From Henriciella sp. (lineage in GTDB: Bacteria > Pseudomonadota > Alphaproteobacteria > Caulobacterales > Hyphomonadaceae): a stretch of 43,276 nucleotides of DNA. Position numbers and translations under genes: made by a program. This document shows, one piece after another, positions 35,036 through 42,773 of the stretch. The stretch covers positions 1 through 43,276 of the forward strand of contig JABSQA010000012.1 in NCBI GenBank assembly GCA_013213825.1, in the 5' to 3' direction. The notes under the pieces are model-generated. The model saw only the letters and a list, made by a program, of their open reading frames with translations. It was not told where the DNA came from and did no database searches. How positions within the stretch are numbered: position 1 is the first letter of the stretch; every line of letters begins with the position of its first letter.

Positions 35036-36681
35036 TTGAACACCAAACCCCGCGCAGCCATGGCTTGCGGGTATTGACGGCGGCACATGAAGCAGTGGCG
35101 CGCACGCGCGGATTCACAGCGATGCTGTTCGCCGTTTTGCTTGGGGCTTTTTGCGCGCTCGGCTTCGCGCCGTTCCACCTGTCGCCAAGTTTGGTCATTT
35201 CCTTTGTCGGCTTGATTTGGATGTTGGATGGCGCCCGAAGCGAACGTCAATGGGGCCGGGCAATGTTCGCGCGTGGTTGGGCCTTTGGTTTTGGCTATTT
35301 TCTAGTCAGCATGTATTGGACCGCTTTGCCCTTCCTCGTAGAGCCCGAAAAACACGCAATCTTCTTGTGGATGCCACTCATCGCCCTGCCTGGCGGGATG
35401 GCTTTAATCTGGGGCGCTGCCTGTGCACTGGCCGGAGCATTTTGGTCGGCGTCACCGTCTCGCGTGTTTATTTTTGCGGTCTTCATGGGCGGTGCAGAGC
35501 TGATCCGCGGCACATTGTTCGGAGGCTTCCCTTGGAATTTACCAGGCACGACCTGGGCGCCGGGTGGCGCGCTGTCCCAAGCGGCGTCGATTGGCGGGGT
35601 GTATTGGCTGACAATGGTGACGCTGCTAGTGACTGCCGCCCCTGCGGCTTTGGTCGACACAAGAGAAGAGAATAGCGTGATTGGCCGCGCTTTCCCGGCG
35701 CTCATGGCTGTGGCCTTGATAGGATTCTCCTGGGCGTGGGGCGCTCAGAGACTGAGCAATGACACCGTTATGACCGAACGCACAGTTCTGCTAATGGATG
35801 CCGGTGTACCGCAAGCTGAGAAGTTCGAAGATCGCGGCGAGCCCGTCATCGCCCGCTATATTGAGCTTTTACAGGACGTGCCGAGTGAGGATGGTGATAT
35901 CATCATCTGGCCCGAAGGCGCCCTGCCCTATGGTATTCTGGAAGACAATAATGTCCTCGACTTGGTCACCGCCTTCCTTGGCCGCCGCGCATTGATCGCA
36001 GGGACCGCGCGGTTCACCCGGCAAGGTGACGAAGTCACCGCTTATAATAGCCTGGTCATGTTCACCGCGGGCCCGAACAGTGCGGGCCTATCCGCGCTTT
36101 ATGACAAACACCGCCTCGTGCCATTCGGCGAACTGCCAGCTGCGAAAATCGTTCCATTTGGCGAGAGTATTTCCAGCATATTGCCCTCTGCGATGCAGCG
36201 CATGGCCAAGAATGGCTTCGAACCCGGCGCGGAAGCGACAGTGCTTTTACCCCAATCCGCGGCGCCACCTTTCATTCCACTCATCTGCTATGAGGGCCTG
36301 TTTCCGGAAATCGTCCGTAAGGCGCAGCCGCAACGCGCAGCGGCGGAGTGGATTGTCGTGATCTCCAATGACGCCTGGTTCGGTGGCGGACTTGGACCTG
36401 CCCAACATTATTCGCAGAACCGCTATCGCAGTATTGAAAGCGGCTTGCCTATGGCGCGCGTCGCCACGCGCGGTGTGACCGCCATGGTTGATGGATATGG
36501 ACGCGAATTTGGCACTGGTAACCCACACCCAGGCGATCCAAGCGGATGGCGATCTGCAGTATTGCGCTCACCATTACCGGCAAAATTAGCAACCACACCT
36601 TATCAAAGATTTGGGGAAAATTTCTACTGGCTGACATTAGTACTGTTCTCGGGGCTAGCCTTTATTACTTGGCGGCGCTAA
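35032..36681 (+). CDS. lnt: Apolipoprotein N-acyltransferase
   Basis: A 549-residue inner-membrane enzyme adding the third acyl chain to lipoproteins. About six to seven N-terminal membrane segments (30-230), then the nitrilase-like periplasmic domain with the catalytic triad Glu295 (WPEGALPYG), Lys359 (YDKHRLVPFGE) and Cys419 (ICYEGLFPE), and NDAWFGGGLGPAQHY. A C-terminal membrane segment (about 530-545) is present. Complete. Overlaps corC in ATGA. 34 bases to the XRE gene. Confidence 0.96.
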   Translation: MIEHQTPRSHGLRVLTAAHEAVARTRGFTAMLFAVLLGAFCALGFAPFHLSPSLVISFVGLIWMLDGARSERQWGRAMFARGWAFGFGYFLVSMYWTALPFLVEPEKHAIFLWMPLIALPGGMALIWGAACALAGAFWSASPSRVFIFAVFMGGAELIRGTLFGGFPWNLPGTTWAPGGALSQAASIGGVYWLTMVTLLVTAAPAALVDTREENSVIGRAFPALMAVALIGFSWAWGAQRLSNDTVMTERTVLLMDAGVPQAEKFEDRGEPVIARYIELLQDVPSEDGDIIIWPEGALPYGILEDNNVLDLVTAFLGRRALIAGTARFTRQGDEVTAYNSLVMFTAGPNSAGLSALYDKHRLVPFGELPAAKIVPFGESISSILPSAMQRMAKNGFEPGAEATVLLPQSAAPPFIPLICYEGLFPEIVRKAQPQRAAAEWIVVISNDAWFGGGLGPAQHYSQNRYRSIESGLPMARVATRGVTAMVDGYGREFGTGNPHPGDPSGWRSAVLRSPLPAKLATTPYQRFGENFYWLTLVLFSGLAFITWRR

Positions 36682-36715
36682 AATACTAAGATCAGTATTG
36701 AAAGTTGGGTGGCGG

Positions 36716-37138
36716 ATGTCTGAGAATAAAGTACCGAGTGGAATTGATCGAATAGTAGGACAAAGACTGAGATGGCGTCGTCGAGAACTTAGATTGACGC
36801 AAGAACAACTGGGCGAAAAGCTTGGTTTGACGTTTCAGCAAGTTCAGAAATACGAAAAAGGTGTGAACCGGATCTCGGCCGGTCGCTTATTTGAAATGTC
36901 GCGTGTGCTCGGCATTACGATAACCTATTTCTATGAAGGCATAGACGAGATGATGGGACTGTCTCGCCGAATGGCCGTGCATGAAGACGAGCACCCGCCA
37001 AGCCTTCCTGTCATGGATGGCGAAGCAATGGACTTGGTCAAAGCGTTTCAGAATATTGACGATAAACTTCTGCGGCGCTCACTGCTTGAGACCATTCGCG
37101 CAGCGGCGGCAACCAATGAAGCTGAGTCGGCCGCCTGA
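36716..37138 (+). CDS. XRE-family transcriptional regulator
   Basis: A 140-residue regulator. The HTH (about 14-72) reads VGQRLRWRRRELRLTQEQL, LTFQQVQKYEKGVNRISAGRLFEMSRVLG, with the second half in two pieces (QQVQKYEKGVNRISAG). The C-terminal 60 residues are a short helical dimerisation part. It resembles the alphaproteobacterial group that includes rhizobial PhrR/PraR, usually followed by metK and trmB; here the next gene is a 3-hydroxyacyl-CoA dehydrogenase. ATG at 36716 is used; a TTG 6 codons earlier is possible. Targets unknown. Confidence 0.9.
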   Translation: MSENKVPSGIDRIVGQRLRWRRRELRLTQEQLGEKLGLTFQQVQKYEKGVNRISAGRLFEMSRVLGITITYFYEGIDEMMGLSRRMAVHEDEHPPSLPVMDGEAMDLVKAFQNIDDKLLRRSLLETIRAAAATNEAESAA

Positions 37139-37208
37139 TCAGATAAACGCTTAGGCTGTGGCCGCGAAGCGACAGCGAATTTTCTTTTGCAACTGCGAAA
37201 GAAATCGG

Positions 37209-37239
37209 AGGTTGCTTTGCCGCACTGCACAAGCAACCT
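37209..37239 (+). promoter_or_regulatory. 9-bp perfect hairpin upstream of the hydroxybutyryl-CoA dehydrogenase
   Basis: AGGTTGCTT (37209-37217) and AAGCAACCT (37231-37239) are exact complements around 13 bases, extended by GAAAT (37201-37205) with ATTTC (37240-37244) beyond a 3-base bulge. No T-run follows. It lies 40 bases before the GTG at 37279, in the 140-base gap after the XRE gene. Could be a leader structure, operator or weak terminator. Confidence 0.4.
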
Positions 37240-37278
37240 ATTTCCGTTAGAAGAATTATATTCCGACGGGAGAAGGAA

Positions 37279-38157
37279 GTGGCGGAAATCAAGACCATAG
37301 GCGTCGTCGGCGCAGGACAAATGGGGAATGGCATCGCGCATGTCTGCGCGCTGGCCGGCTATGACGTTATCTTGAATGACATATCTCAAGATGCATTGGA
37401 CGCTGGCGTAACCACAATTGAAAAAAACCTCAGCCGGCAATTATCGCGCGAGCTGATCTCGATGGACGACATGAAGGCCGCGCAAGGCCGGATTACGACC
37501 ACGGTCGATGTGGCACCGCTGGAACGCGCCGACCTTGCGATCGAAGCGGCCACAGAGAACCGCGAAGTCAAAGAGAAGATCTTTGAGACCCTCTGCACTG
37601 TGGTTCCCAAGCATGCCTTCTTAGCGACCAATACATCATCGATTTCGGTCACTCGACTGGCATCCACCACAGATCGCCCTGAGCGATTTATCGGGCTTCA
37701 CTTTATGAACCCGGTCCCGCTGATGAAACTGATGGAGATCATTCGCGGCCTGGCGACGGATCAAGAGACGTATGAAATGGCGCTCGGCCTCGCAGATCGC
37801 CTCGGCAAGACCACGACCAATGCCGAAGACTATCCCGCCTTCATCGTCAATCGGATCTTGGTGCCGATGATCAATGAAGCAGTTTACGCTTTGTATGAAG
37901 GTGTCGGCACGGTTGAGAGCATCGATACCGCCATGCGCCTTGGCGCCAATCACCCAATGGGGCCTCTGACCCTGGCTGACTTTATCGGTTTGGATACCTG
38001 CCTCTCAATCATGCAAGTGCTGCATGATGGTTTGGCTGATACGAAGTATCGACCCTGTCCACTCTTGGTGAAATATGTCGAGGCTGGCTGGGTTGGACGT
38101 AAAGTCGGTCGTGGTTTCTATGACTATTCTGGCGATGCGCCAGTACCGACGCGTTAG
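37279..38157 (+). CDS. 3-hydroxybutyryl-CoA dehydrogenase (3-hydroxyacyl-CoA dehydrogenase family)
   Basis: A 292-residue NAD(P)-dependent dehydrogenase interconverting acetoacetyl-CoA and 3-hydroxybutyryl-CoA. Rossmann GAGQMGNGIAHVCALAGYDV (11-30) followed by NDIS; catalytic IGLHFMNPVPLMKLMEII with His141; TNTSSISVTRLA (117-128); C-terminal domain with NRILVPMINEAVYALYEGVG and HPMGPLTLADFIGLDT split here. Length is standard for the single-domain enzyme (Hbd/PaaH/FadB2). GTG start after GGGAGAAGGA. Likely roles: short-chain fatty-acid or PHB turnover. Stop overlaps the convergent TetR stop by 4 bases. Confidence 0.92.
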   Translation: MAEIKTIGVVGAGQMGNGIAHVCALAGYDVILNDISQDALDAGVTTIEKNLSRQLSRELISMDDMKAAQGRITTTVDVAPLERADLAIEAATENREVKEKIFETLCTVVPKHAFLATNTSSISVTRLASTTDRPERFIGLHFMNPVPLMKLMEIIRGLATDQETYEMALGLADRLGKTTTNAEDYPAFIVNRILVPMINEAVYALYEGVGTVESIDTAMRLGANHPMGPLTLADFIGLDTCLSIMQVLHDGLADTKYRPCPLLVKYVEAGWVGRKVGRGFYDYSGDAPVPTR

Positions 38158-38822
38158 ACTTTCGGGATCCACATGCGAGAGAGTCGGCGCAGGAGCTCTG
38201 GCCGGAACCGATCCGTCGCATCTGCGAGAAAACAAATATAGACCCCAACGAGCGCGGTATTCCTGAATTCCGCTAAGGAATGACGGCCGGTCATCCAGTA
38301 TCTCGAGGCCTCATTATAGTTGAAGAAGATTTGCCGTCCCAAAGTCTCAGCGGGGATGGCGCCTTTCAATAAGCCTTGCAATTGCGCACGGCGCACCGCT
38401 TCGGTTTGCATCCCGCTGGCGCGCTGTCCGAAATTATTGAAACTCGATTGAGATTCATCGCCTTCGATCAAGCGATTAAGGGCGATATGCGCCGCCCGAA
38501 AAAAAACCTCATCCTGGGCGATGAGATCTGTGGCCTCGGTGATTATGGTTTCCGCGAGATCGAGGGGTTGATCTTTCTCGATCTGGTCCAGCGCCGCTTC
38601 AATTTGCGCAATCCAGCCGCGGAACAGCTCAATCAGGATCTGCTCCTTCGGCCCGATTAAATTGTAGATGGTCGGCACCGTCACATCGGCGGCTTTCGCG
38701 AGCTTGCGCAAAGACAATCCGTCATAGCCATCCGCGCCGATCATTTTGTGCGCTTCGTGGATAATCCGAGCACGCCGGGATTCTTTTGCCGATGGTCGGC
38801 TCAACAGATCGGTTTCAGACAT
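38154..38822 (-). CDS. TetR-family transcriptional repressor
   Basis: A 222-residue regulator with an N-terminal TetR HTH (about 18-65): RARIIHEAHKMIGADGYDGLS, split as ARIIHEAHKMIGADGY, then LRKLAKAADVTVPTIYNLIGPKEQILIEL in two parts (AKAADVTVPTIYNLI). The C-terminal ligand domain is helical and does not match a known effector class. It is divergent from a Rieske oxygenase (146 bases), and the gap holds two copies of a 19-base repeat that are probably its operators. It is convergent with the 3-hydroxybutyryl-CoA dehydrogenase. Confidence 0.9.
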   Translation of the reverse strand: MSETDLLSRPSAKESRRARIIHEAHKMIGADGYDGLSLRKLAKAADVTVPTIYNLIGPKEQILIELFRGWIAQIEAALDQIEKDQPLDLAETIITEATDLIAQDEVFFRAAHIALNRLIEGDESQSSFNNFGQRASGMQTEAVRRAQLQGLLKGAIPAETLGRQIFFNYNEASRYWMTGRHSLAEFRNTALVGVYICFLADATDRFRPELLRRLSRMWIPKV

Positions 38823-38859
38823 CGTGAATCACTTCGCAGCGTTTCCGGACAATAGCAAT

Positions 38860-38878
38860 AATTTTAACACTGTACAAA
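38860..38878 (+). promoter_or_regulatory. Putative TetR operator, copy 1
   Basis: AATTTTAACACTGTACAAA. Within it TTTTAACA-C-TGTACAAA is a 17-bp imperfect palindrome (six of eight pairs match, with an ACA/TGT core). The second copy is identical at 18 of 19 positions and begins 38 bases later. Confidence 0.6.
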
Positions 38879-38897
38879 TTCGAGTTTTTGAGTCATG

Positions 38898-38916
38898 AAT
38901 TTTAACACCGTACAAA
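38898..38916 (+). promoter_or_regulatory. Putative TetR operator, copy 2
   Basis: AATTTTAACACCGTACAAA, one base different (C for T at position 12) from copy 1. It ends 52 bases before the oxygenase ATG, where a bound repressor would block a promoter directed rightward; copy 1 lies nearer the tetR start. Confidence 0.6.
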
Positions 38917-38967
38917 AAATGACGACGTTCGGCTCACCGGACGCATGACGCGGGAGGACGCGAAACC

Positions 38968-40203
38968 ATGGATCAAGCAAAACAAGTGAGCATTCTCAAA
39001 GAATTGCTCCGTCAGATCGACTCTGGCGAAAACGCCGATGCGGGTGTGCAATATAAAGTCCCGACATCCATCTATGCCGATCGCGCTTTGGCGGAGCAGG
39101 AATGGGAGCATTTCTATCGGAACCATCCGCAGATGATTGGCCTGTCCGGAGATTTGCCGGAGCTAAATAGCTTTCTGACTCTCAATGATTTCGGCGTCCC
39201 AGTCATTGCCACTCGCGATAAATCGGGGAAATTCCGCGCTTTCCTGAATGTCTGCCGCCACCGCGCCACGCGGGTCGAAACCGAAGCGCGCGGCAAGCGG
39301 AAGCTTTTCGTCTGCCCCTTTCACGCCTGGTCCTATTCAAGCTCGGGCGATCTCGTCGCGATTGCGGACCAGAGCGATTTTGGCGATGTCGATAAATCTT
39401 GCCGTGGCCTGATCGAACTGCCCGCCGTTGAAGCGGCCGGCTTGCTCTTCGTACACCCAAAGCCCGATGGTGAGTTGGACGTCGAGGCCCTTTTGAGCAG
39501 GCCCCTGCTGGAAGAATTTGAATCAATTGGTTTCGATCGATTTGTGTTTGGAACCGACAAAACCATCGATAAGCGTCTCAATTGGAAGCTCGCCAATGAC
39601 ACTTTCGGCGAGACGTATCACTTCCAAAAGCTGCACAAGGATACGCTCGGCCAGCTCTTCATCGGCAATAATACGCATTTGGAAGAGTTTGGTCGCCATC
39701 ATCGATTCACCACCGCCAACCTGGCGATCCACCAGATGCGCGAACTGCCTGAGGATGAATGGCAAATCCAATTTGCGACCTTTGTCGGCTATCACCTTTT
39801 CCCAAACATTCAGATGTTCTGGACAGGGGACACGATCTCCCTGGTCCGAATCTATCCGGACCCGGAAGACCCGGGTCGATCGATCTCGCAAGTATCGATC
39901 TATTTCACCCAAGAAGCGTATCAGAACGCCATGGCGATGGATGAAAGCGCGCGTGAGCAAGCCGTCAAGGATACCTATAAATTTGAAGAAGGCGCCACCC
40001 GGTCGCCCTCGATTGAAGGTTCACTCGAAGTGTTTACGAGCACCATCGAATATGAGGATTACGTCATGGGCGAGTATCAGCAGCAAGCTGCGGAAAGCGG
40101 CCTAGCTGGTGAAGCAATTTTTGGCCGAAACGAGCCGGTGCTACACCATTTCCATCGCTCCTATCGCGAAGCGCTGGGTCTACCGCACTTTGAAACGGTC
40201 TAG
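38968..40203 (+). CDS. Rieske non-heme iron oxygenase, alpha subunit (RHO)
   Basis: A 411-residue oxygenase alpha subunit. Rieske cluster ligands: Cys96/His98 (NVCRHRATRV) and Cys116/His119 (VCPFHAWSYS). Catalytic domain: LANDTFGETYHFQKLH with His218 and His223 binding iron, a Glu (Glu215) where ring-hydroxylating dioxygenases have a bridging Asp, and a likely third ligand in EYEDYVMGEYQQ (about 361-372). The Glu is seen in carnitine/choline-type and other mono-oxygenase Rieske proteins. No reductase, ferredoxin or beta subunit is encoded in the window. Good SD (GGAGGA). Regulated, by inference, by the divergent TetR. Confidence 0.92.
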   Translation: MDQAKQVSILKELLRQIDSGENADAGVQYKVPTSIYADRALAEQEWEHFYRNHPQMIGLSGDLPELNSFLTLNDFGVPVIATRDKSGKFRAFLNVCRHRATRVETEARGKRKLFVCPFHAWSYSSSGDLVAIADQSDFGDVDKSCRGLIELPAVEAAGLLFVHPKPDGELDVEALLSRPLLEEFESIGFDRFVFGTDKTIDKRLNWKLANDTFGETYHFQKLHKDTLGQLFIGNNTHLEEFGRHHRFTTANLAIHQMRELPEDEWQIQFATFVGYHLFPNIQMFWTGDTISLVRIYPDPEDPGRSISQVSIYFTQEAYQNAMAMDESAREQAVKDTYKFEEGATRSPSIEGSLEVFTSTIEYEDYVMGEYQQQAAESGLAGEAIFGRNEPVLHHFHRSYREALGLPHFETV

Positions 40204-41319
40204 CTAGCTCCGCCAGCGCAGGGTTTTCGGCTCAATCTTATTGACAAAGTCCCGCTCTTCAGAGCGGGCACTGGCCCATTCACGCTTGAGCATTTGATAC
40301 CACTTGGCTTGAATATCGATATCGTCGATCCACATCATCGCCTTTTGATGCTCCATGCCGAGGTTTTGTAGATCCACCATGTCGCCGTCTTGGCGCAGGA
40401 ATTTGCGCGCCATTGGCTTGGCGAAGGGAATGGCAAGGTTCAGAAGCGGCGCGCCCGTCCACCAAGTCAGTTGTGTAATACGGGTGCGTTTCGGGGCCTC
40501 TGGGGTTAGGCAGGTTAGAGTCAAAAGCCGCGCCTTGTCATTTGAGATGATTTCCCAGCGAAAGCCGGGCAATTGAAAGCGGATCTCTGTCTCCACCTCA
40601 TCACCGAACACCCACTTATAAAGCTTCGAGTTTGAACTCGGCTTATGCCGGTCAATGGCCCAACCTCGGTCCGCCGGAATAAAGGGTTTCTCTTTCAGCT
40701 TCAGCCCGACCGAAGGCGGTCGCCACCACCATTGATTGTGGACGAAGGGCACATGCGCCGGATCCATCAAGCCGACCACGGCATCATCCATGTGCGCGTT
40801 AAACACGTCCTCAATGACAAATTTTGGCACGCCCGTAAGCGGCCCGAATTCCGGAGCGGGAACGTCTGGCTCGCCCTCAAAGCGCGGATTATGCGCAACA
40901 AAGACGTAAATCGCCCCGTTCGCTTCATGTGTGGGATAGCGCCGGACCTTTACTTTGCCGGGCTCATACGGCTCGCTGCCGGTCAGGCTCGGCATATGCT
41001 TACAGGCCCCGTCGGCGCCAAAACGCCAACCATGATAGGGGCATTCTAAGGTCGCAGCACCATCTGTTTCGACAATACGGCCGGCACTGAGCGGCACCAA
41101 ACGGTGCGGACAGATATCGCGCAAAGCGAAGGCCGTTCCAGCTTCGTCACGGGCTAAGACAACCGGTTGCCCCAATACGATCCGGCGGATCGGCTGGGCC
41201 GATTTCAACTCAGACGTCAGACACGCCAAATACCAGCTATCCGTGAGCCAGCCCTCCGGCGTAATCCCCGTCTTGCTTTCGCTGGGCGTATTATCAATGA
41301 GCGTGCTGGTGTCGGCCAT
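40204..41319 (-). CDS. Rieske oxygenase, VanA/pheophorbide-a-oxygenase-like
   Basis: A 371-residue single-component-type Rieske oxygenase. Rieske ligands Cys70/His72 (RDICPHRLVPL) and Cys93/His96 (LECPYHGWRF). The iron site is MDPAHVPFVHNQ with Asp186, His189 and His194; this D-x2-H-x4-H order and the PAHVPFVH block resemble pheophorbide-a-oxygenase/TIC55 and vanillate demethylase types. WWWRPPSVG and a C-terminal FLRQDGDMVDLQN are further family-like features. Convergent with the other Rieske gene, stops abutting (40203/40204), so it is not co-transcribed with it. Confidence 0.9.
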   Translation of the reverse strand: MADTSTLIDNTPSESKTGITPEGWLTDSWYLACLTSELKSAQPIRRIVLGQPVVLARDEAGTAFALRDICPHRLVPLSAGRIVETDGAATLECPYHGWRFGADGACKHMPSLTGSEPYEPGKVKVRRYPTHEANGAIYVFVAHNPRFEGEPDVPAPEFGPLTGVPKFVIEDVFNAHMDDAVVGLMDPAHVPFVHNQWWWRPPSVGLKLKEKPFIPADRGWAIDRHKPSSNSKLYKWVFGDEVETEIRFQLPGFRWEIISNDKARLLTLTCLTPEAPKRTRITQLTWWTGAPLLNLAIPFAKPMARKFLRQDGDMVDLQNLGMEHQKAMMWIDDIDIQAKWYQMLKREWASARSEERDFVNKIEPKTLRWRS

Positions 41320-41333
41320 GGCGCCTTATATAC

Positions 41334-41816
41334 CTATTCCGAATAGATGCGGGAATAGTCCGCAAACTCAGTGTCTGCCATTTGTTCCGCAATACGGGTT
41401 TTTGCGAGGTCGGGATCGAGGACCCGACAGGTGAATTCCACGGCGGTGTCGGTGATGGTTTCACCCTCGCACAGTCCGAGCCCTGTCCAGCCCAGCACTT
41501 CGGTGAGCGCGTCTTCTGCCTCACGAATTTTCAACTCATCGTCGCGGCGCCAAGCGTCCGAAAGCAAATACTCGATAATGAGGGTCTGGTAGTCGCTGGG
41601 ATCAATCTCGGCAAAGCCCAGCTCACGCGCGGGATCGAGGATGTCGTCCACCTGTTTTTCTAGAGACCGTAGGAGCTTGATACGGTGCGTATCGGTGTCG
41701 CCGCGAGTGCCGATCATGCCCCAATGTTCAACAATCCGGCGGGGATAAAACTCAACCCAGACTTCATGATAAGCGGCGATCTTGCCAGTTTCATCGCGTT
41801 TAAACAGTCGGAACAT
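41334..41816 (-). CDS. Hypothetical protein with a possible WGR-like N-terminus
   Basis: A 160-residue acidic, soluble protein. The N-terminal 45 residues contain HEVWVEFYPRRIVEHWGMIGTRGDTDTHRI (split: EFYPRRIVEHWGMIGTRG), reminiscent of the WGR domain motif W-G-x-I-G-x-x-G; the rest is helical with DILDPARELGFAE and WTGLGLCEGETITD. WGR resemblance is weak: the motif has HWGM in place of the usual RWGR. Function unknown. It is 14 bases upstream of the second Rieske gene on the same strand and may be in one transcript with it. Confidence 0.6.
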   Translation of the reverse strand: MFRLFKRDETGKIAAYHEVWVEFYPRRIVEHWGMIGTRGDTDTHRIKLLRSLEKQVDDILDPARELGFAEIDPSDYQTLIIEYLLSDAWRRDDELKIREAEDALTEVLGWTGLGLCEGETITDTAVEFTCRVLDPDLAKTRIAEQMADTEFADYSRIYSE

Positions 41817-41875
41817 AACCGATCATCACGCGCCTTGCCGGTCATGTCCATCTTCAGATGTATGGCACGCGAAGT

Positions 41876-42220
41876 TTACTCTGCGGCGCGGCGCGATCCT
41901 AGCAACATGGCTTTGATATCCCCACCCGTCGAAACGCTCAAATAGGTGAGGTAAACGCTGAGAAACAACATCCCGCCGGTCGCTGCGAGAACCGAAAGTG
42001 CCAAACCGCCGACGCTGAATTCACTCCGCCAGGCACACCAAAGCGCAGAGAGCAGTAGAAAGCCGGCAAAGTCGAAATTGAACTGCCCTTGCCAAGACAT
42101 GGCTTGGATTTCGGCGAAGAAAGGCGGGATAAGATTCCAACCGTGGGCGCTGCCAACCAGGATTGTGTAGATGGCGAGCGCAACGAACAAAGTTGCGAGA
42201 AACAAACGAAAGAGAGTCAT
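41876..42220 (-). CDS. Small membrane protein, unknown
   Basis: A 114-residue protein with three to four hydrophobic segments: LFRLFLATLFVALAIYTIL, FNFDFAGFLLLSALWCAW, SVGGLALSVLAATGGMLFL. GWNLIPPFFAEI and SWQGQFNFDF lie in the first loop. It resembles DUF2834-sized proteins but I cannot confirm a match. Start after CAGGAG; ATGA overlap with the gene upstream, so both are co-translated. Confidence 0.6.
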   Translation of the reverse strand: MTLFRLFLATLFVALAIYTILVGSAHGWNLIPPFFAEIQAMSWQGQFNFDFAGFLLLSALWCAWRSEFSVGGLALSVLAATGGMLFLSVYLTYLSVSTGGDIKAMLLGSRRAAE

Positions 42221-42666
42221 GACATAGGCTCCTGAGAGGGATTTGCGAGCGGCTTAGCCGGGCGCCAGAGCGGACCGACCGCGATCAATAAGATGATGAA
42301 GTTGAACACGGCATTGGTCGGATTTCCCGACGCTGCGGACTCAGCGCTGTCGAGGACGAACCACGCCAAAGCGCCAAACAACACAGACTTTCGGACGCCT
42401 TCGGGTGCAATATCATATACAAAAGATGACAAACACCAGATGGTCACGCCCCAGCCGATTAAGAAGCCGCCCGTTAAGGCAGACAAAAACCGCGTGTCCG
42501 GGGACTCATATGTTGTGGCGCCATCAAGCGGCCAGGCGAGAAAGTCGAGTGACCAACGCGCCGGTTCGGCTGTTTCCGGCATCGTGCCTAAGAAGAAAAT
42601 GGGTCCGAATGACCCCACCACGATTGCGGTGACCTTAAGCCACTGCTTGTGAAAGGCATGAGACAT
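42217..42666 (-). CDS. Membrane protein, unknown
   Basis: A 149-residue protein with four membrane segments (about 8-27, 61-80, 88-106 and 115-132). The N-terminal segment is followed by a periplasmic loop (TMPETAEPARWSLDFLAWPLDG). The ATG at 42666, 9 bases after GGAG, is preferred over an upstream start that would include a non-hydrophobic extension. Divergent from an XRE regulator with a palindrome between them, and co-translated with the small gene after it, so probably a regulator-controlled membrane operon. Confidence 0.6.
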   Translation of the reverse strand: MSHAFHKQWLKVTAIVVGSFGPIFFLGTMPETAEPARWSLDFLAWPLDGATTYESPDTRFLSALTGGFLIGWGVTIWCLSSFVYDIAPEGVRKSVLFGALAWFVLDSAESAASGNPTNAVFNFIILLIAVGPLWRPAKPLANPSQEPMS

Positions 42667-42724
42667 GAGCGGCGCTCCAGATAATTGAGGTCTCTGAATA
42701 GCCAGACGCAGGGAATGCATTCAA

Positions 42725-42739
42725 TTACCTCAGAGGTAA
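42725..42739 (+). promoter_or_regulatory. Perfect 15-bp palindrome between divergent genes (putative XRE operator)
   Basis: TTACCTC-A-GAGGTAA, a perfect palindrome with 7-bp arms, 34 bases before the XRE ATG and 58 bases before the other start. A half-site-like GAGGT (42687-42691) occurs about 40 bases further left. Operators of this form, spanning about one and a half turns, are usual for XRE dimers. Confidence 0.6.
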
Positions 42740-42773
42740 CTGACGAATAGAAGCCCACGCGCTATAGATTCGC

